Translations under genes and position numbers: made by a program | Shown here: positions 8,213-16,457 of the stretch, in pieces | Layout of the letters: every line of letters begins with the position of its first letter | Position numbering within the stretch: position 1 is the first letter of the stretch | Source: Chersky-840 sp963811775 | Lineage (GTDB): Bacteria > Actinomycetota > Acidimicrobiia > Acidimicrobiales > UBA8190 | Reading direction: 5' to 3' | DNA length: 64,000 nucleotides | Assembly (NCBI GenBank): GCA_963811775.1 | Contig: CAWESO010000004.1 | Location: 1-64,000 of the forward strand | Notes under the pieces: model-generated | Told to the model about the DNA's origin: nothing | What the model saw: the letters and a program-made list of their open reading frames with translations, nothing else | Database searches by the model: none

Positions 8213-8806
8213 TCAGCGTGGATCGCGCCACATGGCCCACACCACGGGACCGCGGGGCACCTGGATCTCCCGGGTGACCGTGAAACCATGGCGCGCGTAG
8301 AAGGGGATGTTGCGCTCCTTGGACGACTCCAGATAGACCCGCTCGCCCTCCTGGTCGCAACGCTGCAGGACGGGCTCGAGTATGGCCGAGCCCAGCCCCT
8401 TGCTCTGGAATCCCGGGTCCGTGCCGAGCATCTGCAGGTACCAGTGCCGCTCTTTGGGGTGGTGGCTGGCGAAGTACATGAGGCCCTGCGCGCATTTCGT
8501 CATCCGGGGGCCGACGAGGCGGGTCGTGGTGAGCCCGAGCCGGGTGTCTTTGTACCACCCCATGGGGAAGGTGCCCGGCGGGTTCCAGATCGCCGCGCAG
8601 CGCGTGTCGTCGGTCGTGTAGATCTCCCCATAGGGAAGCGACGTCCGCAGCAGTGACCGGAAGAACGTCGGCAACTTCCGCCGTCGAGACTCCGTGTTCG
8701 GGAACAGCCAGACGGTCAGGGGGTCGTCATCGAAGGCGCGCGCCAAGGTGGTGGCGAGGGCAGTCACGTCCGCCTGCTTCGCTTTGCGGGCCACGGGATC
8801 CGTCAC
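8213..8806 (-). CDS. GNAT-family N-acetyltransferase
   Basis: The 197-residue protein shows the GNAT fold: an early A-L-A-T-T-L-A-R-A-F-D-D-D-P-L, then W-Y-L-Q-M-L-G-T-D-P-G-F-Q-S-K-G-L-G-S-A, which is the acetyl-CoA pyrophosphate loop (Q-x-x-G-x-G/A form), and Y-L-E-S-S-K-E-R-N-I-P-F-Y near the end. Relatives with the L-E-S-S-x-x-x-N-x-P-F-Y pattern are acetyltransferases of unknown acceptor. It ends 21 bases before the methyltransferase start on the same strand, suggesting one transcript. Confidence 0.85.
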   Translation of the reverse strand: MTDPVARKAKQADVTALATTLARAFDDDPLTVWLFPNTESRRRKLPTFFRSLLRTSLPYGEIYTTDDTRCAAIWNPPGTFPMGWYKDTRLGLTTTRLVGPRMTKCAQGLMYFASHHPKERHWYLQMLGTDPGFQSKGLGSAILEPVLQRCDQEGERVYLESSKERNIPFYARHGFTVTREIQVPRGPVVWAMWRDPR

Positions 8807-8913
8807 GGCGCCACGATATCCGCCGGTGCTCTCCAGACGAGGGGGCGGGCAGCGCCGTCCGTCCGCGGCGTGCCTTTGTCAGCCTTCAGAGGTGGGCTGT
8901 CCTTCAAAAGGGC

Positions 8914-10251
8914 TCAGAACCAGAGCGTGGCAACGTCCTGCGTCGTGAACGGGCTGGCGGCCACTTCTTGTTCCTGACACGCCGCCGACCACAACGGCTG
9001 GGACGCCGCCGGCGACGCCGCCGGCGCGTGACAGTCAGCGACCGCCGGCTGCGTCGGAGACGACCCGGTGGGAGAAGGCTGACATCCGTAGGGCCCGAGA
9101 CCACCCCAGGCGGCGCTCACGAGCAGGCAGACCTGACCGCCCGAGAGCTGCATGGCCCACGGCGTCACGGAGGTGGACGGCGGCTCCGTCGAGGTGATCG
9201 ACGTGACCGTGAATTCGGTGATATCGCTCGAGATGGGACCCATCGGGCAGACCAGAGGAGCGGCGGTGGTCTGCGGTCCGGCGAAGCAGGGGTCGTAGAT
9301 CCCGCTCCCGCTTCCGAAGCACCGGTAGTAGTCGCGACCGGTGGGGCCGCGGCTGTAGCGGATGCACGTCCCGGTGGCCCGGCTCGTCACCTGCAGACCG
9401 GGATCGATCGCTCCCGTCGCCGTGAACGGTGCGTAGGTGATCATCGCGGTGGTGCTCTGCGTGGAGGCGGGAGTCGGCCCGATGATCCCGTTGCTCCCGA
9501 AGCCGCGCACCGAGTCCACCGCAAACAGGGGTTGACCCCCCGAATCGGTGCACGAGGCCGGCGAGAACCCAGGGGGGGAAACCGCCGTGTTGGCCACGTC
9601 GAGCGGTGACGGCCACCCGGAGAACCGGATCGCGAAGCTCACGCGGCCCGGAGAGGCGCTACACCATGTCCAGTCCAACTCGACGATGGCCTGAGGCAGC
9701 GCGCCCGATGGCGACAGAACGATCGGGCTCGATGGCGGCGGCCAGTCGGGTGCCCGGTGGTACGTCGACTCGCTGAGGTCGAGAGCGGCTCCCCGCCCAT
9801 CGAGTGCCTGGACCTTCGGCTGGCCCGACAACGTGCATTGCTGGGCGCCGGTGTTCGTCAACCGAATCGCTCCGAGCTCGGCTCCCGACTGGTTGAAAGC
9901 CACCGTCGCCGTCAGCTGGCTCGCCGCGCAGGCGCCGGCGGCAACGGAGGTCTTCGGTGTGGACGTGGGGGTCGGCACGGTGGTCCCGGGAGCGGGTTGC
10001 GTCGCGGGGACGTGGCCGGGCCCGGGGCGGGAGCTGCGTGGTCCGTAGGCAATGACGAGGGCAACGGCGCCGACCACAGCGGCCGTGGCCAAGACGACGG
10101 CGAGCACGCGTCGTGGCCCAGGTGCCCGACGACGTCGCCGGCCGACTCGGGGTCGTGGCGCGAACTCGGGGACCACGACCTGCCCGCTGACCTGCCCCAC
10201 GAACTTTCGGAGGAGTTGGGCCGTCGAATCGAGAGGTCGGTCGTCATCCAT
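8914..10251 (-). CDS. Membrane-anchored DUF4232 protein, partner of ECF sigma factor
   Basis: The 445-residue product has a short Arg-rich cytoplasmic segment, one transmembrane helix (V-L-A-V-V-L-A-T-A-A-V-V-G-A-V-A-L-V), a Pro/Thr linker, and an outside domain of DUF4232 type with C-A-A-S-Q-L-T and G-A-x-x-L-T-N-T-G-A-Q-Q-C-T-L-S-G. The rest is Cys-containing and not recognised. Its ATG at 10251 lies inside the 3' end of the ECF sigma gene (8-base overlap), so the two are translated together. The layout suggests a sensor or anti-sigma role, but the cytoplasmic part is short and lacks a recognisable zinc anti-sigma motif. Confidence 0.75.
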   Translation of the reverse strand: MDDDRPLDSTAQLLRKFVGQVSGQVVVPEFAPRPRVGRRRRRAPGPRRVLAVVLATAAVVGAVALVIAYGPRSSRPGPGHVPATQPAPGTTVPTPTSTPKTSVAAGACAASQLTATVAFNQSGAELGAIRLTNTGAQQCTLSGQPKVQALDGRGAALDLSESTYHRAPDWPPPSSPIVLSPSGALPQAIVELDWTWCSASPGRVSFAIRFSGWPSPLDVANTAVSPPGFSPASCTDSGGQPLFAVDSVRGFGSNGIIGPTPASTQSTTAMITYAPFTATGAIDPGLQVTSRATGTCIRYSRGPTGRDYYRCFGSGSGIYDPCFAGPQTTAAPLVCPMGPISSDITEFTVTSITSTEPPSTSVTPWAMQLSGGQVCLLVSAAWGGLGPYGCQPSPTGSSPTQPAVADCHAPAASPAASQPLWSAACQEQEVAASPFTTQDVATLWF

Positions 10252-10726
10252 GAGGAGCCTCCTCCACACCGAGCGAGCGCTGCAGGGCCTCGCGCCCACG
10301 AAAGAGCCAGGACTTCACCGTGCCCTCGGGCGCCCCCATCTCCCGGGCGACCTCGGCGACCGGGAGACCCACCACGTAATGGAGCAACAACGCGTGGCGA
10401 TGCTTCACGGGCAACGTCCGCAGCGCCCTCTGCACGTCGTAGCGGGCCGCTTCATCCTCGTCTGCGACCGCCGAAGCACTGTCGACGAGCGGGCGGAGCC
10501 GACGCATGCGCCGCCAACGGCTGACGGCCAAATTGACGGCCACCCGCCGGACCCACGCCTCGGGTCGGTCATAGGCGCTCAAAGCGTCCCACCGCTTCCA
10601 GAGTCGCTCGAAGGCCTCTTGGACCGCTTCCTCCGCCGCCTCACGATCAGCCGTCACGACGGTCACCTGCCCGACGAGGCGGGCGAAGGACGAGACGTAG
10701 AGGTCGGTGAAGTTCGTCCTAGGCAC
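10244..10726 (-). CDS. ECF RNA polymerase sigma factor, SigE-like
   Basis: A 160-residue group 4 sigma factor. Region 2 is seen in A-A-E-E-A-V-Q-E-A-F-E-R-L-W-K-R-W and R-P-E-A-W-V-R-R-V-A-V-N-L-A; region 4 in L-L-L-H-Y-V-V-G-L-P-V-A-E-V-A-R-E-M and G-T-V-K-S-W-L-F-R-G-R-E-A-L. No region 1.1 or 3 is present, as usual for ECF factors. It would direct RNA polymerase to a small regulon in response to an envelope signal. The overlapping downstream membrane protein is its probable regulator or target. Confidence 0.92.
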   Translation of the reverse strand: MPRTNFTDLYVSSFARLVGQVTVVTADREAAEEAVQEAFERLWKRWDALSAYDRPEAWVRRVAVNLAVSRWRRMRRLRPLVDSASAVADEDEAARYDVQRALRTLPVKHRHALLLHYVVGLPVAEVAREMGAPEGTVKSWLFRGREALQRSLGVEEAPHG

Positions 10727-10836
10727 CCAAGCATCCTCGATCAGCGATCCCGCGGCATACGGTACGGCTCACACACGCCGGGGTACCCGACTTGGTTGCG
10801 CGTGGCCGTCGGGAACTCGGATTCCGAGCGCCGCCG

Positions 10837-11742
10837 TCAGCGGCGGGTGCTGACCTCGGCGAAGATCCGTTCGAAGGTGCCCCTGTCGCCGGCATAGGGC
10901 GGCTCGGCACGCGGCCAGTGGACGACGAAGTCGGTCACGCCCGCGTCGGCGTAGCGTGCTGCGGTCTCCTCGAAGGCGTCGAACGACGCCAGCCCGGGGT
11001 CGAGCCGAGGGCCGGTCAGCACCAGGCGGTCGATCGACGCCGGGTCGCGGCCCGCGGCGTCACAGGCGGCGTCGAGGCGCGCCATCTGCTCGCCCACCAC
11101 GGCCACCCCGTCGTCCACGCCGAGCAGCTCCCCCTCGGGCCCGAGATCGCCCGTGGTCACCCAGGCCTGCCCGTAGGTGACGGCCAGCCGCATCCCCCGG
11201 CTCCCGGTGGCGGCGACGGCGAAGGGGATGCGGGGTTGCTGCACGCACCCCGGGTAGGTACGCGCGTCGACGGCGGTGTAGAACGCGCCCGCGAACGACG
11301 TCTCGGGCTGGCGCAGGAGCCGGTCGAGCCCGTTGAGGAACTCGGCGAACCGATCGGCGCGCGCGGCCGGCGTCAACCAGTCCTGGCCGAGCATGACCGC
11401 GTCCCAGCCCTCCCCCCCGGCACCGACGCCCAGGGTGAGACGGCCCCCCGAGAGGTCGTCGAGGGTCACGAGCTCGCGTGCGAAGGGCACCGGGTGCCTG
11501 AAGTTCGGCGACGCCACCAGCGTGCCGAGCCTGATCCGCTCCGTGACCACCGCACCTGCGGCGAGGAACGGAACGGCTCCGAACCAGGGCTCGTCGCGCC
11601 GCGACCGCCAGGCCAGATGGTCATAGGTCCAGGCGTGGTCGAAGCCGAGCTCTTCCACGCGCCGCCACAGGCCCTTCGCCGTCGACCACCCGAACTCCGG
11701 AAGGACCAGCACCCCGAGACGCACGGACCGAACCCTAGGCAC
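10837..11742 (-). CDS. LLM-class flavin/F420-dependent oxidoreductase
   Basis: The 301-residue protein has the luciferase-like monooxygenase (beta/alpha)8 signature: L-P-E-F-G-W near the N-terminus, H-A-W-T-Y-D-H-L-A-W-R, R-I-R-L-G-T-L-V-A-S-P-N-F-R-H-P and G-R-L-T-L-G-V-G-A-G-G-E-G-W. These are the cofactor-pocket segments of F420-dependent relatives. The presence of cofC in the same window supports F420 supply. The substrate is not predictable. It is divergent from the alpha/beta hydrolase at 11799, with a 56-base gap that must hold both promoters. Confidence 0.88.
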   Translation of the reverse strand: MPRVRSVRLGVLVLPEFGWSTAKGLWRRVEELGFDHAWTYDHLAWRSRRDEPWFGAVPFLAAGAVVTERIRLGTLVASPNFRHPVPFARELVTLDDLSGGRLTLGVGAGGEGWDAVMLGQDWLTPAARADRFAEFLNGLDRLLRQPETSFAGAFYTAVDARTYPGCVQQPRIPFAVAATGSRGMRLAVTYGQAWVTTGDLGPEGELLGVDDGVAVVGEQMARLDAACDAAGRDPASIDRLVLTGPRLDPGLASFDAFEETAARYADAGVTDFVVHWPRAEPPYAGDRGTFERIFAEVSTRR

Positions 11743-11798
11743 AGCGGCCCCGGCGTGACGGGTTTGAGCACCCGCCCTCGGGCTGCCAAGCTGCCCGC

Positions 11799-12539
11799 AT
11801 GCCTGCCGTCCTCGTCCACGGCGTCCCCGAGACGCCCGCGGTGTGGGACCACCTGCGGTCCGAGCTGCGCCGTGACGACATCGTCACCCCGCAGTTCCCC
11901 GGGTTCGGGTGCCCTCGACCGCCGGGGTTCGGCGCCACCAAGGAGGAGTACGTCGCGTGGCTGGTGGCCGAGCTCGAGGCTCTCGCCGCGGAGGGACCGA
12001 TCGACCTCGTGGGCCACGACTGGGGCGGGGGGCTTGTCGTGCGCGTCGTGAGCACGCGACCCGACCTGGTGGGGTCGTGGGTGACCGACGCGGCGGGGAT
12101 CGGCGACGTCAATTTTGAATGGCACGACGTCGCCAAGATCTGGCAGACCCCGGGCGAGGGCGAGCAGTTCTTCGAGCAGCAGGCGGCCGCCACCCCCGAA
12201 GAGCGCGCCTCGGTCTTCGAGATGTTCGGAGTCCCGTCCGATCGGACCATGGTCCTCACCAGCGGGGACCCCGTCATGGCGGAGTGCATCCTCGCCCTCT
12301 ACCGGTCGGCCGTGGACGTGGGGACGGAGTGGGGCCCCGACTTCGCGGACATCCCCAAGCCCGGTCTCGTGATCGTCCCCGGTGACGACCCCTTTCTCCC
12401 CGCCGACGGCGCGGCGATCTCGGCCCGCCGGGCCGGGGCCGCGCTCGAGAAGCTCGAAGGGATCGGGCACTGGTGGATGCTCCAGGACCCCGCCCGAGGC
12501 GCCCGGGTCCTCGAAGCGTTCTGGGCCTCTCTCGACTGA
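11799..12539 (+). CDS. Alpha/beta hydrolase, epoxide-hydrolase/dehalogenase type
   Basis: The 246-residue enzyme has L-V-H-G-V-P-E-T-P-A-V-W-D at the N-terminus (oxyanion-hole loop) and the nucleophile elbow V-G-H-D-W-G-G-G, where the nucleophile is Asp rather than Ser. The C-terminal I-G-H-W-W-M carries the catalytic His. An Asp nucleophile is typical of epoxide hydrolases and haloalkane dehalogenases. No signal peptide is present. The substrate is unknown. Confidence 0.85.
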   Translation: MPAVLVHGVPETPAVWDHLRSELRRDDIVTPQFPGFGCPRPPGFGATKEEYVAWLVAELEALAAEGPIDLVGHDWGGGLVVRVVSTRPDLVGSWVTDAAGIGDVNFEWHDVAKIWQTPGEGEQFFEQQAAATPEERASVFEMFGVPSDRTMVLTSGDPVMAECILALYRSAVDVGTEWGPDFADIPKPGLVIVPGDDPFLPADGAAISARRAGAALEKLEGIGHWWMLQDPARGARVLEAFWASLD

Positions 12540-12615
12540 GCATCTGGCGGGCGGCAACGGCCGCGGCCGACAGCCAAGACATCCGACAGAGTTCGGGTAG
12601 GAAGCGAAGGTCATC

Positions 12616-13008
12616 GTGGAGTGGGACGACTGGACCAAGAGGTTGAAGACCGCGCTCGGCGCCAACGCCACCGTGCGCCTGCGCGAGCTCTTCGTGTCCG
12701 ACGGCGTCTTCACCGATCCCGTGACGGCGTCGACCAAGGACATCAAGTCGGTCGAGGACGTGACCGACGCATCGTTCCCGGACTGGCAGCAGGAGGTCAC
12801 CGCCTCGTACGGCAGCAGCGCCGGAGGTGCCTTCGAGTGGATCGGGCGCGGCACCATCGGGGGCAGCATCCGCATCGAATTGCACGGGTGCACCATGGTG
12901 GAGCTCGACACCGACGGCCAGGTCACGAGGTGGCGCGACTACTTCGACCTCAAGGAGATCGAGAAGCAGATGGGCGCCAGCATCGAGGACGTCCAGCACA
13001 AGGCCTGA
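12616..13008 (+). CDS. SnoaL/NTF2-like domain protein
   Basis: A 130-residue single-domain protein whose middle and end (F-T-D-P-V-T-A-S-T-K-D, W-I-G-R-G-T-I-G-G, L-D-T-D-G-Q-V-T-R-W-R-D-Y-F-D) follow the cone-shaped NTF2/SnoaL pattern, ending in the W-R-D-Y-F-D strand common to polyketide-cyclase-like and limonene-epoxide-hydrolase-like proteins. The GTG at 12616 is preceded by a GGAAGCGAAGG-like purine stretch. It lies 76 bases after the hydrolase on the same strand and may act with it. The reaction is not known. Confidence 0.7.
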   Translation: MEWDDWTKRLKTALGANATVRLRELFVSDGVFTDPVTASTKDIKSVEDVTDASFPDWQQEVTASYGSSAGGAFEWIGRGTIGGSIRIELHGCTMVELDTDGQVTRWRDYFDLKEIEKQMGASIEDVQHKA

Positions 13009-13029
13009 TCCCCTTTCTCGGTTGATGTC

Positions 13030-13620
13030 GTGACAACGCCACCCAGCGCCATGCCAAGGTTTGTTGGCTCGCATGGACTGGGGCTTGTCACCCCGCTGGC
13101 GATCGCCTTCGGTGCTGCTTTGGCTTTGGCGGCGTGCGGCTCGTCTCTTCCTGCTGGCGTCCTCACCCAATCAGACATACCGAGTTACCTGGGCGTGAAG
13201 GCCGATCGATCCGCCTTCGCACCAGGAGAGGGACACATTTCTCCCTGCAAGGGAGCGAACGGCGTCGTCTTCGATGGCTCATGGAGACACATGAAAGCTG
13301 GGCCCTCGTCCATTCCCGTCGTCACCAGTATGGCCGTGTCCTGTGCCAGCGTTTCTCAAGCTCACCGGTATTTCGACACGAGAAAGGTGGGCGCCCAGGG
13401 GTACCCACTCCCTGGAATTGACGGGCACCCAGTCCCTGGAGTGGGTGACGAAGCATGGTTTATCGACGCCGGTCGTGAGGCGGACTTACGTGACTACACC
13501 CTCGCATGGCGACAGAACGACCGGGTCAGCTTTGTCAGCATCGAGGGCTCCCAGAACGACAAGCGCATCACACCGGCGTTAGTCGAGTTGTTGGCTCGTC
13601 GGGCAGGTGCGAGATCGTAA
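13030..13620 (+). CDS. Putative lipoprotein, unknown function
   Basis: The 196-residue product has a hydrophobic signal (V-T-P-L-A-I-A-F-G-A-A-L-A-L) ending in the lipobox L-A-A-C-G-S-S, so it should be anchored to the outer face of the membrane after lipidation. Mature residues are not recognised; the length and the even spread of V-x-G-V-G-D-E-A-W-F and S-V-S-Q-A pattern recall small sensor-like lipoproteins of actinobacteria. Start is GTG 13030 or ATG 13051. It reads on the same strand as the NTF2-like gene, 21 bases downstream. Confidence 0.7.
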   Translation: MTTPPSAMPRFVGSHGLGLVTPLAIAFGAALALAACGSSLPAGVLTQSDIPSYLGVKADRSAFAPGEGHISPCKGANGVVFDGSWRHMKAGPSSIPVVTSMAVSCASVSQAHRYFDTRKVGAQGYPLPGIDGHPVPGVGDEAWFIDAGREADLRDYTLAWRQNDRVSFVSIEGSQNDKRITPALVELLARRAGARS

Positions 13621-13713
13621 CGACCCAGATCGTAACGACACGGTCCAAACGCTCTCCAGGCCGATAGCAATGCTCGGCTATGACAACTCCACCGACCGAC
13701 CGTCTCCGGCCCC

Positions 13714-14577
13714 TCAGCGAGGGATTCGCCAGTCCGGGTGCAGGGCGCGCTGGCGGGCGAAACGCTGCGCGGAGACGGTCGTGCCGTTGAACGATGCCCG
13801 CTCGTCCGGGGTGATACCGCTGTCACCTCCGGCCAACCACGCCACCACCGCCCCGGGAACCGAGGGGGGCGCCCCCGGGAACCGGTCGGCCAGCCCCAGC
13901 CGTTCCTGGGCGAGCACCATGCGCTCGGTCAGCACGTAGCCGGGTTCGACGTTCACCACGAAGATCCCCCGAGGGCCGAGCTCGACGGCCAGGATCCCGG
14001 CCACACGGTGAAAGGCCCCTTTCGTGACGGCATAGCCGAGCCCCCATCCGCCCTCCCCGGTGGGCGCCGGAGGATCACTGGTCGCCACGGCCGAGGTGAT
14101 GTCGATGATGGTGCCCTCGCCCCGTTCGAGCATGCCGGGCAGCACCGCCTTGATCATCACCATCGGCGCCACGACGTTGGCCTCGAGCTTGGTCGTGACC
14201 AGGTCGAGGTCGAGATCGAGGAAACGCTCCATGCTGCCGGGCCCGGTGTGCACGGCGTTGTTGACGAGCACGTCCACCCGCCCCCATGCCTCGAGGACAC
14301 CGTCGACGGCGGCCAGCAGCGAGTCCCGGTCGAGCAGGTCGGCCCGGATGGCCAGGGATCGCCCACCCGCCTTCTCGATCTCGCCCGCCGTCGTGTCGAG
14401 GCTCCCCGGGATGCCGTATCCGGCGCCGGTGCCGGACTCGTCGAACGCCTCGCCCTCCCGCACGGTGCGGGCGGTGATGGCCACGTCCAGGCCCGACTTG
14501 GCGAGGGCGATCGCGCTCGCCTTGCCGATGCCGCGGCTCGCCCCGGTCACGAGGGCGACACGCCGATCGACAGACAC
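13714..14577 (-). CDS. Short-chain dehydrogenase/reductase
   Basis: A 287-residue classical SDR: R-V-A-L-V-T-G-A-S-R-G-I-G-K-A (NAD(P)-binding), D-V-L-V-N-N-A-V, I-D-I-T-S-A-V with the catalytic Ser, and Y-A-V-T-K with catalytic Tyr and Lys. The T-G-x-x-x-G-I-G loop followed by Arg fits NADPH use. I take the GTG at 14577 as start because it is 10-11 residues before the first beta strand; further upstream the frame has poor protein character. The substrate is unknown; neighbours give no pathway hint. Confidence 0.88.
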   Translation of the reverse strand: MSVDRRVALVTGASRGIGKASAIALAKSGLDVAITARTVREGEAFDESGTGAGYGIPGSLDTTAGEIEKAGGRSLAIRADLLDRDSLLAAVDGVLEAWGRVDVLVNNAVHTGPGSMERFLDLDLDLVTTKLEANVVAPMVMIKAVLPGMLERGEGTIIDITSAVATSDPPAPTGEGGWGLGYAVTKGAFHRVAGILAVELGPRGIFVVNVEPGYVLTERMVLAQERLGLADRFPGAPPSVPGAVVAWLAGGDSGITPDERASFNGTTVSAQRFARQRALHPDWRIPR

Positions 14578-14717
14578 GGGGTGAGAGTACCCAGCACCCG
14601 AACGGTCCGACGACCGCGTCACGGTGCGGAGCGCTCAGCGCCGTGGAGCCCGAGCGACCGTGGGGCGCGCCGGGGGCGACGCGCCACGGCGCGTCCCACC
14701 GGCCCGATGAGGTCGGG

Positions 14718-15050
14718 TCAGGCCGACGCCTTCTGGCGTCGGTTGGCGGCGCGCAGCTTGCGACGCTCGCGCTCGTTGGTCCCGGCCCAGTACCCGACCA
14801 GGTCGGGGACGGCGAGCGCGTAGCGCAGGCACTCGGCGCGCACCGTGCAGCGGGCGCACAACTGCTTGGCGCGCGCCGTGGGCCCGCCACGATCGGGGAT
14901 GAACATCTCGACGCGCTCGCCGCGACATGCGCCCAGCGTCTGCCACCGGGGGCGGCGGCGCAGCTGCACGACCACCGAAGAGACGCTTTCGATATCGGCC
15001 TCCTCGCTGTTCTCCCACGAGGACGCTGAGGACATTGCGAGGCTGGTCAT
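14718..15050 (-). CDS. WhiB-family iron-sulfur transcriptional regulator
   Basis: The 110-residue protein carries the four WhiB cysteines (A-C-R at 42, then C65-A-R-C68 and E-C74) that bind a [4Fe-4S] cluster, followed by the G-Y-W-A-G-T-N turn (G-[VI]-W-G/A-G motif) and the basic tail R-E-R-R-K-L-R. WhiB proteins act with the primary sigma factor in actinobacteria, sensing redox or NO. The ATG at 15050 gives a normal family length; an open frame further upstream is not protein-like. The divergent neighbour starts at 15240, leaving about 190 bases for promoters. Confidence 0.95.
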   Translation of the reverse strand: MTSLAMSSASSWENSEEADIESVSSVVVQLRRRPRWQTLGACRGERVEMFIPDRGGPTARAKQLCARCTVRAECLRYALAVPDLVGYWAGTNERERRKLRAANRRQKASA

Positions 15051-15239
15051 GCCCAGACCTTCGTCACTCCCGCTCAGAGCCTTTAGCAAGCAGGCACGAT
15101 CCACCACGCTACGTGGCCAGGTAGTGACGCCGGCCGGTGGCCAACCACGTTCCGCGGTTAGCCCCAGGGGCCTGGATATCCCCGATGACCAGGGAAATGA
15201 ACCGCGGCATTCGGGGGCGCGGAGATTAGCCTCGAAAGC

Positions 15240-15584
15240 ATGCGGGCGGACACCGAGGAATGGGCGGCACGAGTCAGGGACTCCATCCTCGCCGCGATCG
15301 TCAAGGAGGCGTCGGCCAAGAACCTCTTCGGCCCGTTCTCGCTCGACGACATCCTGCACGCGTGGCTCGAGCACGAAGGCGCCACCGTGGCCAAGCTTCC
15401 CGACCCGCCGGGGAAGACGGGGGCCACGACCACGCAACGCCGGAACTACTGGTTCTACGTAGGGTGCCGCGCCCTCGAAGAAGGGGCCTTCATCGCCGAG
15501 GTGGGCGACGGCAAGTTCGCCATCGCCTCGCTCAAGGTGCTGATGTCACAGATGCTGCACGCCGAGCCCTCGACCCAGGACTGA
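15240..15584 (+). CDS. Hypothetical protein, 114 residues
   Basis: I do not recognise this protein. It is soluble and has mixed helical character: W-A-A-R-V-R-D-S-I-L-A-A-I-V-K-E at the start, L-D-D-I-L-H-A-W-L-E-H-E in the middle and W-F-Y-V-G-C-R-A-L-E-E-G-A-F-I-A-E-V-G toward the end. The helix-turn-strand rhythm is compatible with a winged-helix fold but no recognition helix can be assigned. It starts divergently from whiB, and the following HhH-GPD gene is on the same strand 134 bases downstream. Confidence 0.65.
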   Translation: MRADTEEWAARVRDSILAAIVKEASAKNLFGPFSLDDILHAWLEHEGATVAKLPDPPGKTGATTTQRRNYWFYVGCRALEEGAFIAEVGDGKFAIASLKVLMSQMLHAEPSTQD

Positions 15585-15718
15585 TCCGCACCCCGGCGGC
15601 CCCCGAGACCGTCCCGGGCCCCGAGACCGACCCGGGACGAGCCGTCCGGGGCGAGCGGATCCGAGGACGAGCGGATCCGCCAGGAGCCAGAAGGCGGCAC
15701 TGGGTACGCTCGCGAGGC

Positions 15719-16375
15719 GTGGAACTCCATCTCAGCCAGGACACCGAGGCGGACGCGCTGCTCTCCCAGAGCCCCTTCGCCCTCATCGTCGGCATGGTCC
15801 TCGACCAGCAGGTTCCCCTGGAATGGGCGTTCGCGAGCCCCTTGGAGCTCCAGCGCCGCCTGGGCACAGCCCTCGACCCCAAAGGCATCGCCCAGATGGA
15901 CCCCGAGGCGTTGGCGTCGGCGTTCTCGTCGCGGCCCGCCCTCCATCGCTATCCGGGCTCGATGGCGACACGCGTCCAGGAGATGGCCAAGCTCGTCGTC
16001 GAGCGCTACCGAGGACGGACCGAAGGGATCTGGGAGGGCGCGACGTCGGGTGACGAGCTGTTGCGCCGGGTGAAGGAGCTCCCGGGCTTCGGCGAGCAGA
16101 AAGCGAGGATCTTCGTCGCTCTGCTCGGGAAGCAACTCGGCGTCCGACCCGACGGCTGGGACACGGTGAGCGCACCCTTCGGGGAGCCCGGCAGCTTCCG
16201 GTCCGTGGCGGATATCACCGACACGGACACCTTGAACAAGGTACGGGCGTACAAGCAGGCGTTGAAGGCCGCCCACAAGGCCAAGGCCGCGACGGGCACC
16301 GCCGCCAAGCCGACCGCCACCAAGGCCAGCGCCAAGAAAGCCGTGGCGGGGAAAGCCGTGGCCAAGAAGGCGTGA
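15719..16375 (+). CDS. HhH-GPD base-excision-repair protein with basic tail
   Basis: The 218-residue protein has the helix-hairpin-helix core L-L-R-R-V-K-E-L-P-G-F-G-E-Q-K-A-R-I-F near residues 115-135, preceded by I-V-G-M-V-L-D-Q-Q-V-P-L. This matches the actinobacterial HhH-GPD group annotated as DNA repair glycosylase-like. After residue about 180 it ends in a Lys/Ala tail (K-A-A-H-K-A-K-A-A, then several A-K-K-A-V units), like histone H1 or the tail of mycobacterial HU, probably for non-specific DNA binding. The GTG 15719 start is chosen because the upstream frame is not protein-like. Confidence 0.8.
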   Translation: MELHLSQDTEADALLSQSPFALIVGMVLDQQVPLEWAFASPLELQRRLGTALDPKGIAQMDPEALASAFSSRPALHRYPGSMATRVQEMAKLVVERYRGRTEGIWEGATSGDELLRRVKELPGFGEQKARIFVALLGKQLGVRPDGWDTVSAPFGEPGSFRSVADITDTDTLNKVRAYKQALKAAHKAKAATGTAAKPTATKASAKKAVAGKAVAKKA

Positions 16376-16416
16376 CGCCGAGGCCGACCACGACGACACA
16401 GGTCGCGGCGCGCTTC

Positions 16417-16442
16417 GATGCGACCGGGCCATCGGTCGCATC
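16417..16442. terminator. Hairpin between HhH-GPD gene and thiE
   Basis: GATGCGACCG (16417-16426) and CGGTCGCATC (16433-16442) form a perfect 10-bp stem with a 6-base loop, 41 bases after the repair gene stop. No T run follows, so it may be a weak terminator or an mRNA-end structure. No TPP-riboswitch core was found here. Confidence 0.5.
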
Positions 16443-16457
16443 GGGCTCCGGGACTCG

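Noticed and set aside
16376..16457. TPP riboswitch before thiE
   Set aside because: No CTGAGA-type core is present and the 82 bases are too few; only a simple hairpin was found.
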